A DNA stretch of 64,000 nucleotides from Rhynchonema sp. JSB1_4 (lineage: Eukaryota > Nematoda > Chromadorea > Monhysterida > Xyalidae). The DNA is taken from positions 28,402 through 92,401 of the forward strand of contig JASAMV010007985.1 of NCBI GenBank assembly GCA_030248065.1, given 5' to 3'. The notes beneath the pieces were generated by a model. That model ran no database searches. It was not told the origin of the DNA and was given only the letters and a program-made list of their open reading frames with translations. Shown here piece after piece: positions 1 to 12,043 of this stretch; the stretch's first letter is position 1; every line of letters begins with the position of its first letter. The position numbers were made by a program, and so were the translations under genes.

Positions 1-926
1 AAATTTGGCTCAAATTCACGAAGATCTGAAAAAGCCGGACAGTTTAGAATCGCGATTGCCGCCCCCGCCGCCGGCGTTGTCAAAGTTGGTGCTCGGTTTG
101 GTTGGATGTAGGAAATTGGTGCCGTGCGTGTAACCAAGGCCCAATGCGTGACGCGTTACAATGTGCCCTCTTCATGGTGACATGATAGAGACCCGGTATT
201 TTTTGTTCTTGTGCACTATACACATGCCAAGCACTGTATTTGTACGCTCGGACTTCAATGCCCAAGCAAAAAGCGTTTTGTTTCAATTCACGGTTTGCTT
301 TTCAGACAGTCCTACGGCGAGTCGAAAGAAAATGTTGTGATCACCAACCCTGAAATTGCAAGGAAGTTCAGGGAGTTGCAGGAGCTAAAGGAGAAATGCG
401 GCCTGCCGCCGTTGAAGGCAAGTGTTGGCTGTTCCTCTCCCGAGACCTTTATGCTTTAAGTTACGAACATGTGACGTGACCGAGACCTTCCCGCGTAAGA
501 TTGAAGGACACCCGACTTTCCAATCAGAAAAATCTATGCTACTAAAACAGGAAGACGTACATATGTATGTATGTATGTATGTATGTCTGTGGCCCCCTCC
601 CTCGGAAGGGCGGACGGGTCAATTTTCACGGGTAGCTTTGGGTATGCTAACGGGTTTTCGGGGGGGGGGGGGGGGGGCCGGGGGGGGGGGGGGGGGCGGG
701 GCGCGGCGCGCCTAATTGATAATGATTACAGGTGACAATCAAGGTCGATTCCGATACCGATCACGATCATTCATTCTCCGACTCGAGTCCGGCTCACAGC
801 GCCCGGCCGCCGACGGACTCGACTCAGAACGGGACCTCGAACAATGAACCGGTGTCGCGACACACGGCTGCAGAACTGGACGCGCTCAGACGCAGACTCG
901 AAATGGTGAAGAGGGGCAATTTGTGA
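1..926 (+). CDS. 3' end of unrecognised gene; C-terminal MIM1-like motif
   Basis: Only the last three coding exons are inside the window. By phase they are 1-84 (frame starts at base 2), 306-417 and 732-926, ending in TGA at 924-926. The visible part is about 130 residues. It runs through a short proline stretch (PPPPPALSK), a charged coiled-coil-like segment (ARKFRELQELKEKCGLPPLK), a Ser/Asp/Thr-rich linker and a final amphipathic helix, ELDALRRRLEMVKRGNL. That helix fits the MIM1 pattern (acidic-x-x-L-x-x-R-L-x-x-L/V-K) used by ESCRT-III and IST1 proteins to bind MIT domains; this comparison is inference from the motif only. The donor after 417 is GCAAGT, so intron 306-417/732 is probably a GC-AG intron, which keeps the phase. 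The family is not recognised. The 3' UTR may run to an AATAAA at 2028. Confidence 0.6.
563..588. repeat. GTAT/TATG microsatellite
   Basis: About six tandem copies of a 4-bp unit (ATGT) lie in the last intron of the partial gene at the left edge. Confidence 0.8.
658..712. repeat. G homopolymer and GC-only stretch
   Basis: Two long G runs are separated by CC and followed by a C/G-only stretch, just upstream of the acceptor of the last exon of the partial gene. Such runs are often miscalled, so exact length should not be trusted. Confidence 0.7.
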
Positions 927-2334
927 TTGACTGATTTTTGGATGGCACGGTCTAACCCTCTTTATCGTGACATGAAGGGGATGCGGTATTAGTGATCTCG
1001 GTGGAGAATATTCACTATGAAATTGTATAATTAGAGGGCGAACGACATGTTGGAACCAGAATACTGTTCAAAAATATTCATCCAGCAAAGAGGCACTGTG
1101 AAGAGGGTGCGTGCTGTATTGCACGCGGAATAGGTTTGATTGCTTTTTTGGCTATTTTAATCATTTGAATTGTTGTTTTTCAAGCTTCGAGTTCTGATGA
1201 TACCACTTATCCTTTTTCCGCGGAAAATGTTTGAGGTCCGAAGATTTTTTGACGCAATTATTGTGCACCTAATGTATTGATCTTTGGCTAACTTATTGAT
1301 CATTGTGTCTTCCCATGTTCTCATGTTCAACCACTATCGAAACGAATACTTGAACGATTATGCAATTGTTTTAGCTTTTCTCCGTTTTTATCTTTTTTAA
1401 CTTCCGTCATTTTCTACTTTATTTTCTGTAAAATGCTCCGTGAACATGTACACCGTGACCGCGCCAACTGACTGTACTTTAATTCGATTTGATCAATTTT
1501 TACCGGTAATTATGATCACTCATTTTATTTTATCTGTGCGTCGTTTCGGCTTTATTGTTGTATATGGCATTTGATCTTAACACAACTTTATTCTTCGCTT
1601 GGTTTTATAAACCTGAGCAGTGCACTAATCTAATAATACTAATTGTGAATCATTATAGCAAACATTACTAGTAATGCACAGCACACGTGCGCACGGCAGA
1701 TGTCTCATCTTGTGTATTTGAGTGCGAATGCCTTTGGTTTGATTGATGTGCGCATTATATACGTTCCAATTCAAGTTTTGTGATTCGTCGATTTTTTAAG
1801 TGCGAGTTTGAATGAAACGCTTTCATCGTTTTTGAACATGGGCTTTTGATATTGTGAAAATGAGCTGGTTGCTCCAAATCATCCAGCGGCCCTGCCGAGA
1901 AAGGGCTTATATTTTTGTGATGACACATGCCGCGCTCCAATCATCATGCTGAACCTGTGAGAGATGTTCGCACTTTGCGCCAAGTCATCTGGTTAGTGCC
2001 TTTGGTGAGGCCCACGACAACACTGCCAATAAAAAATCTTGGGCTGTGCTAGTTTGTGATCGGATTGGTCCTGTGTTGGTCTCGCAATTTATGTATCAAG
2101 AATACAGACGGTAAAGACACAAGCCAGCTGCAGTGATGCCATTAAATCTCATAATTATTCAGATCAAAAACTAAAATATATGTACTCTATTCATGTCAAA
2201 ACAGATGCAATCCGATTACCCACCTTGATACCGACCACCATGGTTGATTTTCTTGCATTCATTGATGCCAAACTCTTTCAGATTCAGTTTCGAGGTTGCC
2301 TTGTATTTCACCATCACTGCACAGTGCGCACAAA
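927..2334. other. 3' UTR and intergenic spacer
   Basis: AT-rich DNA with no coding exon that I can support. An AATAAA hexamer at 2028-2033 is a candidate poly(A) signal for the upstream gene. A T-rich acceptor (CTCTTTCAG) ends at 2281, 54 bases before the RPRD1 start codon, and could be a 5' UTR intron end or a trans-splice site. Confidence 0.5.
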
Positions 2335-5300
2335 ATGACCACTTCGCCCACCCCATCCTCTCCCTCCGGTCACACGTTTTCGGAGGCGGCAATGGTGAAA
2401 AAGATCAATGATCTCACCAACACAATGGAATCCATTCAGACGTTCTCGCTTTGGTTGATTCATCATCGAAAACATTCGCTAAAAATTTCGGATGTTTGGC
2501 TCAAGGTTGGAATTGAGGCGCAGAGAGAGAAATAATGGCCCACATTCTCGAAAGCGCCACCGGGGGCGGTTACGCAACAGTGTATTTTACGCTCTCCACT
2601 TCTGTGCGTAAATTGCGTTTTGTTCCCAAAGCGAGCGTGCGTTGAACAACGCTGCTTTCGCGCGCAATAAATTAAGGTCAGATGGCTGTTAGTTGTTTTG
2701 TCATCATCGTGTTTGGTAGCGGTCGCGCTTTCGAGGATTTGGGCCAATGGGGTGCTGTTGATGGCTGTTCTCACAGTGGAGTCACGCGGCGATCTGGTGC
2801 ATTCGCATCGCACTAATGGTCACCCGATGCACTGCCCGTTTGTGAAAGCATGCCCAAATGGCCAGATAAAAACAAAAACCGTTCCCCAGTTCATTTCCTT
2901 TGTTCAAGCCCGGCCTCTGTTAACTGTTTGGGGCTTACGCTTCTGGCCACCTCGCAATCTGTCTGAGCCCAACTTTATGGCTGAGCCGAAGCCTAAACCC
3001 TTGTTGTAAGAGCTTCACCGGTATCGTTATGGGCCCGTTTAAAACCGGACGAATTGTGGGTGTGGAGTCGGTGCGCACATGCTTGGGTTAACTGGCTGAT
3101 GTTTCACACCTAAAACATTGCTCTAACATACCATTTTAGGAACTGAAAAAGGAGCGCGATTCAAAGAAACTGCTCAATCTGGTCTACGTCGCCAACGACG
3201 TTGTGCAAAACAGTCGCAAAAAGTGGCCATTATTTCTGGAGCAATTCCTGCCCGTTTTTGAAAAGGTTCGGCATTTTTAAATCACCAGTTTTGCTCTGTC
3301 GGTTGTTTTTATAGCAGTCTACTTTCTTTGTGGTGACCCTCTGTTGTATAGTGAAGCCCTTCAATTTCGGTCGTAATCCTCATCTTTATAATAGTGAACG
3401 TTGGTTAAACAGTAATCAAACGATCATTGCCTATGAAGGGGGTAGACTACACGTATCTCAATTGTTTCACGATTAAGATTTTATCTGATCGCTCACGCAA
3501 TGATTTTCCTAGGTCGCGACACGAAAGATACAAGAAGAAATGCGTGAGATAAATTAAAGTGAAACAATGACAGTAAACTGTATCCCGATTTTCTGACTTT
3601 CTGCACAAATGATTTTTTTATAATCTCAGGCATTCGCTCACATCGCTCGTTATGCGGATGAGAAAACGATTCGGTCGATCAAACGTGTGATGCAGGTTTG
3701 TAATTTGTTGAATTCGTGTTGCATTCATTTTTTTTGCACACCACTACTGCTGCGCTGTACTGCGACCGAGTTGGCCCACAGATTTCGTTCAACAGAAAGT
3801 TTATTCTGCCCCATCCCCTAACACAAACGCACATTCTCCCACTCTTTTATTTCGATCGTTTGAACCCGCAACAAAATAATGACCAAACATTCTATGTGAC
3901 AAAGATTCTGCGTTGATTGACTTATATACTGAAGCTCGACCATGATGTGCCTGTTACGTCTACGTGACGCACATAGCCCACGGGTGTCTTGCCTTGCGGA
4001 TCAGGCAAAGCGTTACAAAACTTGCCTAAGAAGTTTTCCGATCATAACATTGACGTGCACAGGTGTGGCGCGAGCGTCAGGTGTACACGAGCGGTCCATT
4101 GAATCAGATGAACTACGCCATCACAGCCAATCTGACCAACAAGTTGTTGTCGTTGTGGAACGATGACGTGCGCACACCACCTGTGGCACATTCACCCGAC
4201 TGGTCACCGACGTCTACCACATCGCCTGCGTCGCCCTATGATTTGGAGGTACGGTAACTTTGTGATATTGTTTCCTCCATATGTATACTAGCAAGGCACG
4301 TGTTGTAAGTAAGTATAGGATTTATTAGCTCACTATCTGAACCGAGAAGCTGTGTGTGGAATTGTCGCCACCCAGATGTGTGCGCGCAACACACAAAAAT
4401 TGGTTACGCAGCTGCACGGATTCAGCTTCAGTATGAGTACCGTATGGTAATGAATCAGATAGTATCATGGTTCTGCGCGTTCCATGTTAACGCTCTCTGA
4501 CACCAGCGGAGACTGGAGAGCGAAATTTCGCTCGTGCTCTCTGAGGCTTGGTAGGGAACTGAGAAAATATGCGAAGATGAGAATTTGGAATGCAAGTGTG
4601 CCGTACACCAAGAACTGTTCCGTTTCAACGTCAACATATTGTGTAATAATGCAGGCGCCACACGGTGCTGCGATTTTGAGTTTTGCCGGGATCAGATACT
4701 AATTCCGTTCCATTTATACTTTGTCTATTTGCCTTCCAGGACCCAGTTACTGGCCCAGCAGTGAAAAAGTCGAAAAGTGACTCATCAGGCGGTGAGCCAT
4801 CGCCCATCGACCCCAGCAGCCCCACGACGGCTGAGTTGTTGGATGCACTCAGACAACTGGAGGAACCAGCGTCGGCAGATGCTCAGATTCGGTTGGTATT
4901 GACGTGACACATGACTATCGAAACCAGACGCACCACCCGTCTGTTGGAAACTTCTCGAAACGGGCCAAACTGTCAAAGAACCTTTTTTTTTTTTCGTGAA
5001 AAAAATTTTTTAAAAATTTTTTCATAAAACACTTATTTTTTATTTCTTTTCTTTTTTTCCGCTTTATTTTTTTATTTTAAACAAAAACAAAAAAAAAAGA
5101 TCACCAAAAGCACGCTGCATGATCCACAGTATCCAGTCTGTCCTCATTATGATAACCCAGGGATACCTTTCGCCCCAATCTAGCACTCGATACAGTGAAT
5201 GGGATTTAGTAGTGACCGAAAATGCTACTGCGCAGACGGTAGAATCGTGTTGAATGGGAATATTTAGTAGTACCACGCATAGCAATGTGGCGCGTGAGTC

Positions 5301-6268
5301 TCCAGCTTGTTTGCCGTAAGCAGTCTAGAAAATTCTGACCGAGCGCCAGATCTCAGTGCACAATGCGTGTGTACAAAAGCGAACGCTGTGCTACTGTCAA
5401 TCACGCACGGCACCAATATTCTAGCTTCGTTCACCAAAATGTGTTTGTTGCAGTGAGAAGATAGCCGGTTTCCGCGAGGACGTTGCCAATCCGGCATTGT
5501 TGCGACACATTGCCAATGTTGACCAGGCGGAGGATTTGTACAAAGAGATTCGAATTGCTGAACCGATCGTGTCTGATTATTGCAAACGGTCAGCTGAGTG
5601 ACTGATCATGCTGTATTCACAAATGCAGTCACAATTTGGTCAATGCTTACCTTTGGTAAATTTGATTGAGTGCCACCTGTGTGTGTGTGTGCGTTGCAGT
5701 CTGTCGTCTGAGATCGACCACCGTCGTCACACGCAACACCTGCTGTGCGAATACATCAAGGCGCAGAAACAACGCTCGGATGATATGGAGCATTTGTTGA
5801 GCGAATTCACGAAACGACGCGACCAGCTCATTGCTGATAGGATTGAGGTATACGAATGAACGAAAATCTTCGTTCATCCTGGGTGCATCCGCATCACACA
5901 CATTCTAGTAACCTCCGAGTAAATAGCCGTACACGTCACATCACATTGTGGGCGCAATTGTGATAAGCCAACCATCTTCGTGGTGAAATTGTAGACCCAT
6001 CGTTTTCGTATGAAGAATATTCACCATGAAGCGCACTGCAGGTGCTGTCTTGCTCACGACATGTTGGTGGCAGAAATAATACTTACGCAAAGGTCGCTTC
6101 AGAACTGTCTGTACGTACGAAAGTGCGCGCACTGTTTATGTGCGTAGTTGTAATTTTCTGTCCAAACAGGCCTACAAGCACTACGAGCAGCTGCCTGACT
6201 TGTCGAAATTGCCACAGTCGACCTTCCTGTCGAAGCTGCCATCCGCCGGCGAATTGTTTCAAAAATAA
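2335..6268 (+). CDS. RPRD1: RPRD1-like CID protein (regulation of nuclear pre-mRNA)
   Basis: Eight exons: 2335-2505, 3140-3265, 3630-3695, 4063-4248, 4740-4891, 5454-5588, 5700-5847, 6170-6268 (361 codons, 360 aa). The N-terminal ~130 residues are a CTD-interaction domain. The run TFSLWLIHHRKH, the helix LLNLVYVANDVVQNSRKK and VWRERQVY align with human RPRD1A/B (LWLIHHRKHA, FLYLANDVIQNS, IWQERSVY). The middle is Ser/Pro-rich and the C-terminal third is helical, as in the family. RPRD1 proteins bind the phosphorylated Pol II CTD in the nucleus, recruit the RPAP2 phosphatase and act in transcription and termination; the C. elegans homologue is cids-1. The start Met precedes FSEAAMVKKINDL, matching the family start. 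A poly(A) signal lies nine bases after the stop. Length is slightly above the ~310-330 aa typical of vertebrates. Confidence 0.92.
2583..2695. repeat. dispersed repeat, second copy near 45338
   Basis: Lies in RPRD1 intron 1. A stretch of about 110 bp, with acgctctccac, gtgcgtaaatt and gttgaacaacg in the same order and spacing, matches 45338-45448 at roughly 75-80 percent by eye. Function unknown. Confidence 0.6.
2790..2855. repeat. divergent copy of GGTGCATTCGCAC dispersed family
   Basis: CTGGTGCATTCGCAT is followed by a cytosine-rich stretch and GCCCGTTTGTGAAAGCA, the same order as in better copies such as 9020-9100 and 57725-57802. Intronic in RPRD1. Confidence 0.45.
4983..5100. repeat. 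T/A homopolymer-rich stretch
   Basis: Alternating runs of T and A in RPRD1 intron 5. It resembles the A/T blocks inside the hAT elements at 53178 and 59982, but I see no CAGGG-type ends or target duplication here. Confidence 0.5.
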
Positions 6269-6276
6269 TCATGATT

Positions 6277-6282
6277 AATAAA
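6277..6282 (+). terminator. poly(A) signal of RPRD1
   Basis: AATAAA occurs nine bases after the RPRD1 stop codon, the only canonical hexamer close to it. That implies a very short 3' UTR. Confidence 0.65.
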
Positions 6283-6710
6283 AATTGTTGTTTGTCGGTT
6301 GTGTCGATCATCCTTATGTGTAGCTACATAAGCAGATTGTCGCTAAATAATGTGTCATGTGTAAAAATGTGCAAATTTGACAGCTTTTATTTGATGTTTT
6401 GTGCTAAATGACTACGCGGTGCGATATTGCCGAATCGGCGGGCCTTACCCGTCGTTATCTGCGGATTAATTTGTTGAGAAGATTTTGTGTTTGATGCTGT
6501 TGTAATCTAAGTTGGAAACGTTTCGTGTATCTATATTATTGGGGATGGCACTTGCTAATTAGTTTGAAAAATTCAGACAAGAAAACCAGGTGTAGAAGCA
6601 TCAACCACAAAGCCACATGCGTTTAACATAACAAGATCGAAGGTGCAGCCACCTGCTTAAGTTGTTACGTATGTTTATGCAACTTGTATTGAGCTTACTC
6701 TGGATTTTAG

Positions 6711-6731
6711 AAAAGTCTCGACCCCAAAATC
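6711..6731 (+). promoter_or_regulatory. DRG2 5' UTR start at a splice acceptor
   Basis: GATTTTAG ends at 6710, leaving only 21 bases before the DRG2 ATG. In a nematode this would suit spliced-leader addition. A short 5' UTR exon further upstream is equally possible from sequence alone. Confidence 0.35.
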
Positions 6732-9700
6732 ATGGGTATAATTGAGAAAATCCAAGAAATTGAACGGGAGATCGCGCGAACGCAGAAGAACAAGGCGACC
6801 GAATACCATCTCGGACTGTTGAAAGCGAAGTTGGCCAAATACAGGCATGAACTGTTGGAGCCGAAGACGAAGAAGGGCGAAAAGGGGGAGGGATTCGATG
6901 TGATGAAAAGTGGCGATGCTCGGTTGGTGAATGCGTTGGTTCCTGTTGGACCTCTTATGGTCATTTTTGATCATAAAGGGTGTTCGCCATCCAGAACGTT
7001 GTTCTGCTGTTATGTGAAAAAGAACGAGATGTGAACATCATGCATAACTTATTAGATTTTCATGTTTTTCTAACAGGATTTGCCACATTGCCTGCGGGCG
7101 TTTGCATTCACCTGGCACTGGAGGTGCAAAAACTCAAATAAACTTATTGTTGGTGCCCGTAAACGGATGGTGCACCAGGTCATCGTCAGTGTGAATGTGT
7201 TACCATTGCGTGACCGCACGTGGAATACGTTTTCGCTCAAGTTTCTGCAAAACGTGAGCGCTGAGCAGGGTTTTTTTTTTAAAAAACAACAGCAAACAAG
7301 CCACCCCCCAAATTTTAAGGCACCGAAACCCCCCCTTTTTTAAAAACCCTTAGCTTTTTTCCTTCACTTTTGCTACTAAGCATGGGCCTCCGCCGGGACT
7401 GCTGCCGGGCGGCCGGGGAGGCGCCGGGGTTCCCGCCCCCCCCCCGCGGCGCGCCCCGCCGCGCGCGGCCCCCGCCGCGCGCCAGCGCTCCCCGGGCCCC
7501 CCCCGGCGAATACAACAGATTAGCCCCAAAATGTCACACGAGCTGGTATTGTAATAGCTTGCTGAACGCAAGGCACCAATATTGTTGTCCTCATCGCCAC
7601 ATGTTGAGCGACCCAGCCAATAATCTACACGTTCCAGCGTCGCGTTAGTCGGTTTCCCATCAGTGGGCAAGTCCACCACCCTCAATCTGCTGACGGCGAC
7701 GCACAGTGAGACGGCATCATATGAATTCACGACGTTAACTTGCATTCCCGGTGTGATACAGTACGAAGGTGCTAATATACAGCTGTTGGATCTGCCTGGT
7801 ATCATTGAAGGGGCCGCGCAGGGAAAGGGCAGAGGCAGACAGGTAATTGGTTTACTCAACGTACCCTTTGTGTGGTTTAGCGATCCTGGCCTCGTGAGGT
7901 GACACTTTTTGAACGATCGTTGTGGTTTCCAATCTGCCGTTAACTTTCTAACCAATCTAAGATAGCGAGAATATTTGTTTTGGTGACCAAAATGGTAAGT
8001 CCCGATGATGTCACTGTTTGGAGGGTGACTGTATATCCCCTTGCCGCTAACATTGCTGCCTCATCACGCAATGCTGCGTCAAAGATGCTGTGGGTGGGTG
8101 GTTTGCGTCAATCACATTACAATTAGCCCTCCAATGTAGGTCATAGCGGTCGCACGTACATCGGATCTGGTGCTGATGATGTTGGACTCGGTGAAGGGTG
8201 AAGTGCAACGCGCATTGCTCGAAAAGGAGCTGGAGTCCGTTGGTATTCGACTCAACAAACGACCGCCCAATATTTATTTTAAGAGGGTCTGTTTTGGTTG
8301 GATTTTTTATGATGGGAGGGGAGGGATTGACATGTTAGATGATTAACAGAAACAGTTATTCGTTAGTTGCTGGGGAACGAGCTTTACGCTGGCGGAACTC
8401 AAAATTTTGCGAGATATGCCACACGCCCGATATGATCGCCAAGTTTAGTTTGTTAAGTGGGGTGTTCTTTAGCTTCTCACTGGCGTTCTTGTAGGGTGCA
8501 CTCCTCACTGCATTCATCAAACAATAATTATTATTATTAAAATGATCATAAAAATAATTACTGTAATATTGATCAAAATTTCACAGAAGAAAACGGGCGG
8601 CATCAAATTCACGCACACGGTGCCGTTGACGAGGATAGACGAGAAGATGGTGCAGTTGTTGTTGCACGAGTACAAAATATTCAACGCCGATATTGTATTT
8701 AGAGAGGACGCCACGTGAGTTCAGACTTGTTGTCTTCATTTTTAAGCTTTCCGTGCCATGTTAATTTTACTGTGGTGATGTAATTATGGATACATTCCGC
8801 CCTCTGGGGTGTGGTGACCATGTGGAACGTTGCAACAAACATCTGTCAACCACTTTTGTTCAATTCAGAGCCGACGCATTAATCGATGTGATCATGGGCA
8901 ACTGTTGCTACTTGGCGTGTTTATATGTGTACAACAAAATCGATCAAATTTCAATTGAAGAGGTGGACAGACTCGCGAGACAACCACACACGGTCAGAAT
9001 CAGGTGTTTTTGTGCTCACGTGGCCGTCTGGTGCGTTCGCACTGATGATGATGTTGTGCACGGCCGCGGGCCGTCTGTGAACACAGGTCCAACCACAAAA
9101 GACGCTGCACTATTTACACAGTCCATGTTTTTCTTTGTTCGTTCGTTTACCAACAACGAAATTGGCACACAAATGCAACAACAATGGTTTCGGTGTCTTG
9201 TTCAGGTTGTGTGCAGCGCGCACATGCGTTTGAATCTGGATGTTGTGCTCGAACAAATCTGGGAGCATCTGGCGCTCATACGCATCTACACGAAGAAACC
9301 CGGACAGCCGCCAGACTTGGGTGGGTTGCTATCAAACATGCCTGATAATACAATGCATGTGTTATGTTTCGTCAGCTATGATTTCACGCATAATGTGACA
9401 ATAATAGGTAAGTTAGTCACCAAGGCTGCAGGCCGAGTTATAAGAGCATGAGATCAATCTACGCTGCGCATTTTGGCCACATCCCCCAGCGCCAATAGTA
9501 AGACCTATTGCTATTTCTGGATAGTAACGATGTGCCAAGCTCTGTTTAGATGGATTCCAACTCGACGTTTAGGTCCCGAAGACGGCATAATCCTTCGACG
9601 CAGTGCCACGGTGGAACACGCGTGTCACGCGCTGCATCGTACACTCGCCGCTCAAGTCAGGTACAGTCTAGTTGGTTTTATAGGTACTGCACTCACACAG

Positions 9701-10015
9701 TCATGGAAAATGCATTATAATTGGCAATGAACCATGTTCTCGAAACTTATTCGATGTTAAAAGCTCCACACGACAGCAACAATTGCGCGCTCTCCTCATG
9801 GGTGCGTAAAATGACATTTGCATTGTATACAGTCAATGCTTGGGGCTTGTGGTCCTAATTATTTAGCTCAGTGATGGTTGTAGCTAATGTTTCACGGGCC
9901 TTCGTTATTTAGATATGCAATCGTATGGGGCACCAGCACGAAGTTCAGTCCGCAACGCGTTGGCTTGAAGCACAAACTCGAACACGAAGATGTTATTCAA
10001 GTGGTGAAGAAATGA
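6732..10015 (+). CDS. DRG2: Developmentally regulated GTP-binding protein 2
   Basis: Eight exons: 6732-6922, 7638-7842, 8140-8286, 8587-8714, 8869-8992, 9206-9320, 9573-9660, 9913-10015 (366 aa; human DRG2 is 364). The start [20 protein letters not shown] is almost the family consensus. G1 is GFPSVGKST (residues 69-77). It is followed by the DRG box [10 protein letters not shown]3 [21 protein letters not shown]4 YNKIDQ, and a C-terminal TGS domain ending in [14 protein letters not shown] and [13 protein letters not shown]2 is a cytosolic/ribosome-associated Obg-family GTPase stabilised by RWDD1/DFRP2. All key nucleotide-binding residues are present, so it should be functional. It starts only 463 bp after the RPRD1 stop on the same strand, so co-transcription is possible. 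Intron 1 contains an odd GC-rich block. Confidence 0.96.
7145..7190. repeat. GTGCACCAGGTCATCGTCAG family copy
   Basis: GGTGCACCAGGTCATCGTCAG and GTGTGAATGTG occur in DRG2 intron 1. Matches other copies at 32918, 38835 and 48523. Confidence 0.6.
7262..7520. repeat. homopolymer and GC-only block, likely sequence artefact or collapsed repeat
   Basis: In DRG2 intron 1, T/A runs pass into C runs and about 100 bp of almost pure G+C with repeated GCGCGC words, then back to ordinary sequence. The base composition is unlike anything within several kb. The only similar patch is 658-712. No coding potential is credible. Confidence 0.55.
9020..9100. repeat. GGTGCGTTCGCACTGATGATG family copy
   Basis: TGGCCGTCTGGTGCGTTCGCA, then TGATGATG, GTGCACGGCCGC and CCGTCTGTGAACACAGGT, in DRG2 intron 5. 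One of the clearest copies of the dispersed family; the conserved order is repeated at 35885, 49640 and 57725. Confidence 0.7.
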
Positions 10016-10700
10016 GTCGACCGTATCTGCCTACATTGTTCGTATTTATGGTGAATTTACTGTGAAAATCAGAACCCTGTGGTTTGAAATCTTTGGTTGC
10101 CTTCACATCGATTCTGTTTCAGTTAATTTGCTCTCAAAATTGTTGATTTATTCATTGATGTCATGTTCAATGAAATGAAGAGGAAAGAAAGGTCATTCGA
10201 ATTTGTTAAGTTTTCTGAGTTTTAATCTCACTGAACGATCTGCATGTGGGTCGTTGTACTTCCTATTGTCTGTTCTGCTACTACTTCCTAAATATCGTGC
10301 TGAAGCGAACCAAGCTAATTACTGTATTTATACTGTGTATATTTTTTTTATCCTATTCCACTTTTATTTCTTCCATGCTTGCATGGGATGATCCATTCCT
10401 GTGCTAACCGCTGAGGCCAACCTCGGCGTCCAAAATCAATGCAAGAGAAAAATACGAAGGCGCGCAAACAAAAATTGCAAACAAGCGCGGTTTTGGTTTT
10501 TGGTTCACAACAGAAATCAGCTCTTTCAGATTTTCATTCGTCGTCACTTGATTACGAAAATCAGAATCACGTATAATTTTTCTGTTTTCAATTTCAGCGA
10601 CGGGTTTTTCGCCGTGCTTTTAAAAAAAATCAAATCAGCGCCCCACCAATCCACAACACAAAAGAACTTCAGTCCTGAAATCCGCAACGAATTGGTCAAG
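10016..10700. other. DRG2 3' UTR and spacer before SSRP1
   Basis: No further coding exon. A T-rich acceptor (TTTTCAATTTCAG) ends at 10597, 103 bases before the SSRP1 ATG, so the SSRP1 5' UTR probably starts there. Nothing else recognised. Confidence 0.45.
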
Positions 10701-11976
10701 ATGGCCGACATAAACACGTTGCTCGAATACAATGACATTTCGATGGAACATATGGGATTTTTGGTTTGTTGTTTTATGGTTTGGATTCTTTCCACAGCAG
10801 AGGACCCCGGGTTGCCCAGTTTTTTTGGAAGGCGTGAAGGCATGTCACGGGCCGGGCCGGGTTACCACTAGGCTTGGGGGCAATACCGATTTTTTTACCC
10901 AAGCCAATACCCAATACCAGGCCCCACCCCCAATCAGTGTAGTACTTGGTCAGGGTGTTGACGATAGATAGATTGGGACCCGAAATGTGTTGACGATAGA
11001 TAGATGACCCAAGTCCGAAATCTGGGGGGGTCGACCCAAACTTGTTGACGATAGATAGATGGTGGGGGGGGTCGCCAAAAATCAAGGTATAGTATAGTGT
11101 ACTAAGTAGGTAATAATGTGTAAATATTAGTGAAAATGTACTAAGATGTACTAAATCCGCGCGTAGCGCGCGATTTTTTGCCTATTTGGGACAAAAAATA
11201 CCGATTTTGAGCCATTTTGAGGCAAAAATACCCATTTTGGGGTCGAAATGTGTTGACGATAGATAGATTGTTCCCAGAATTTGTTGACGATAGATAGATT
11301 TGCCCATAAGTGTTGACGATAGATAGATGAAATCAAAAAGTGTTGACGATAGATAGATGAATTTGGGGGGGGACCCCCCCACCCCCCCCCCAAGTACTAC
11401 CCTGGGTTGCCCAGTTTTTTTGGAAGGCGTGAAGGCATGTCACGGGCCGGGCCGGGTTACCACTAGGCTTGGGGGCAATACCGATTTTTTTACCCAAGCC
11501 AATACCCAATACCAGGCCCCACCCCCAATACCTCAATTCGGACCCAACCCAATACTCATGTGAGACCCAACGCCCAAAATTCCAATCTTTTTTTAAAAAT
11601 GGTTCTGTTTTGGGTTTTTGATCGAATGCTAGGTAATGACTGAATTTCTCATATTTCTTAACATTGCAGCTGAATAATAGCAGTTTAGGCTTAAAAATTG
11701 AAAGTTTTGCAAAATTTCAGGGCTCTGAGACGGAAAATAGGGCAAACCCGGGGTATTGGGTCGCACCCAATACCTGGCGAAGGCCCAACCCAATACCAGG
11801 GCCACACCCAATTACCCAGCCCAACACCAGGTATTGGGTACCTGGTACCCAATACCAGGTATTGGGTGGTATTTGGTATGGGTATTGCCCCATGCAGTGT
11901 AGTGGCAGGCAGATTCAAACCCGGGGGCCCCCCCCCCCATTTTTTAATTTAATTTCCTCAAACCCTATAACTAATT

Positions 11977-12043
<67 letters not shown>

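Noticed and set aside
3028..3060. GGGCCCGTTTAAAACCGG as one end of a Harbinger element
   Set aside because: It has the right style of end and a TTA-like flank, but no inverted partner was found downstream.
7350..7955. 200-codon minus-strand open frame
   Set aside because: Antisense of DRG2 exon 2 and of a G+C-only block; no protein-like composition.
8786..9451. 220-codon continuous plus frame around DRG2 exons 5 and 6 as a single exon
   Set aside because: Alignment with DRG2 shows that only 8869-8992 and 9206-9320 are coding. The part between is a dispersed repeat copy that happens to lack stops.
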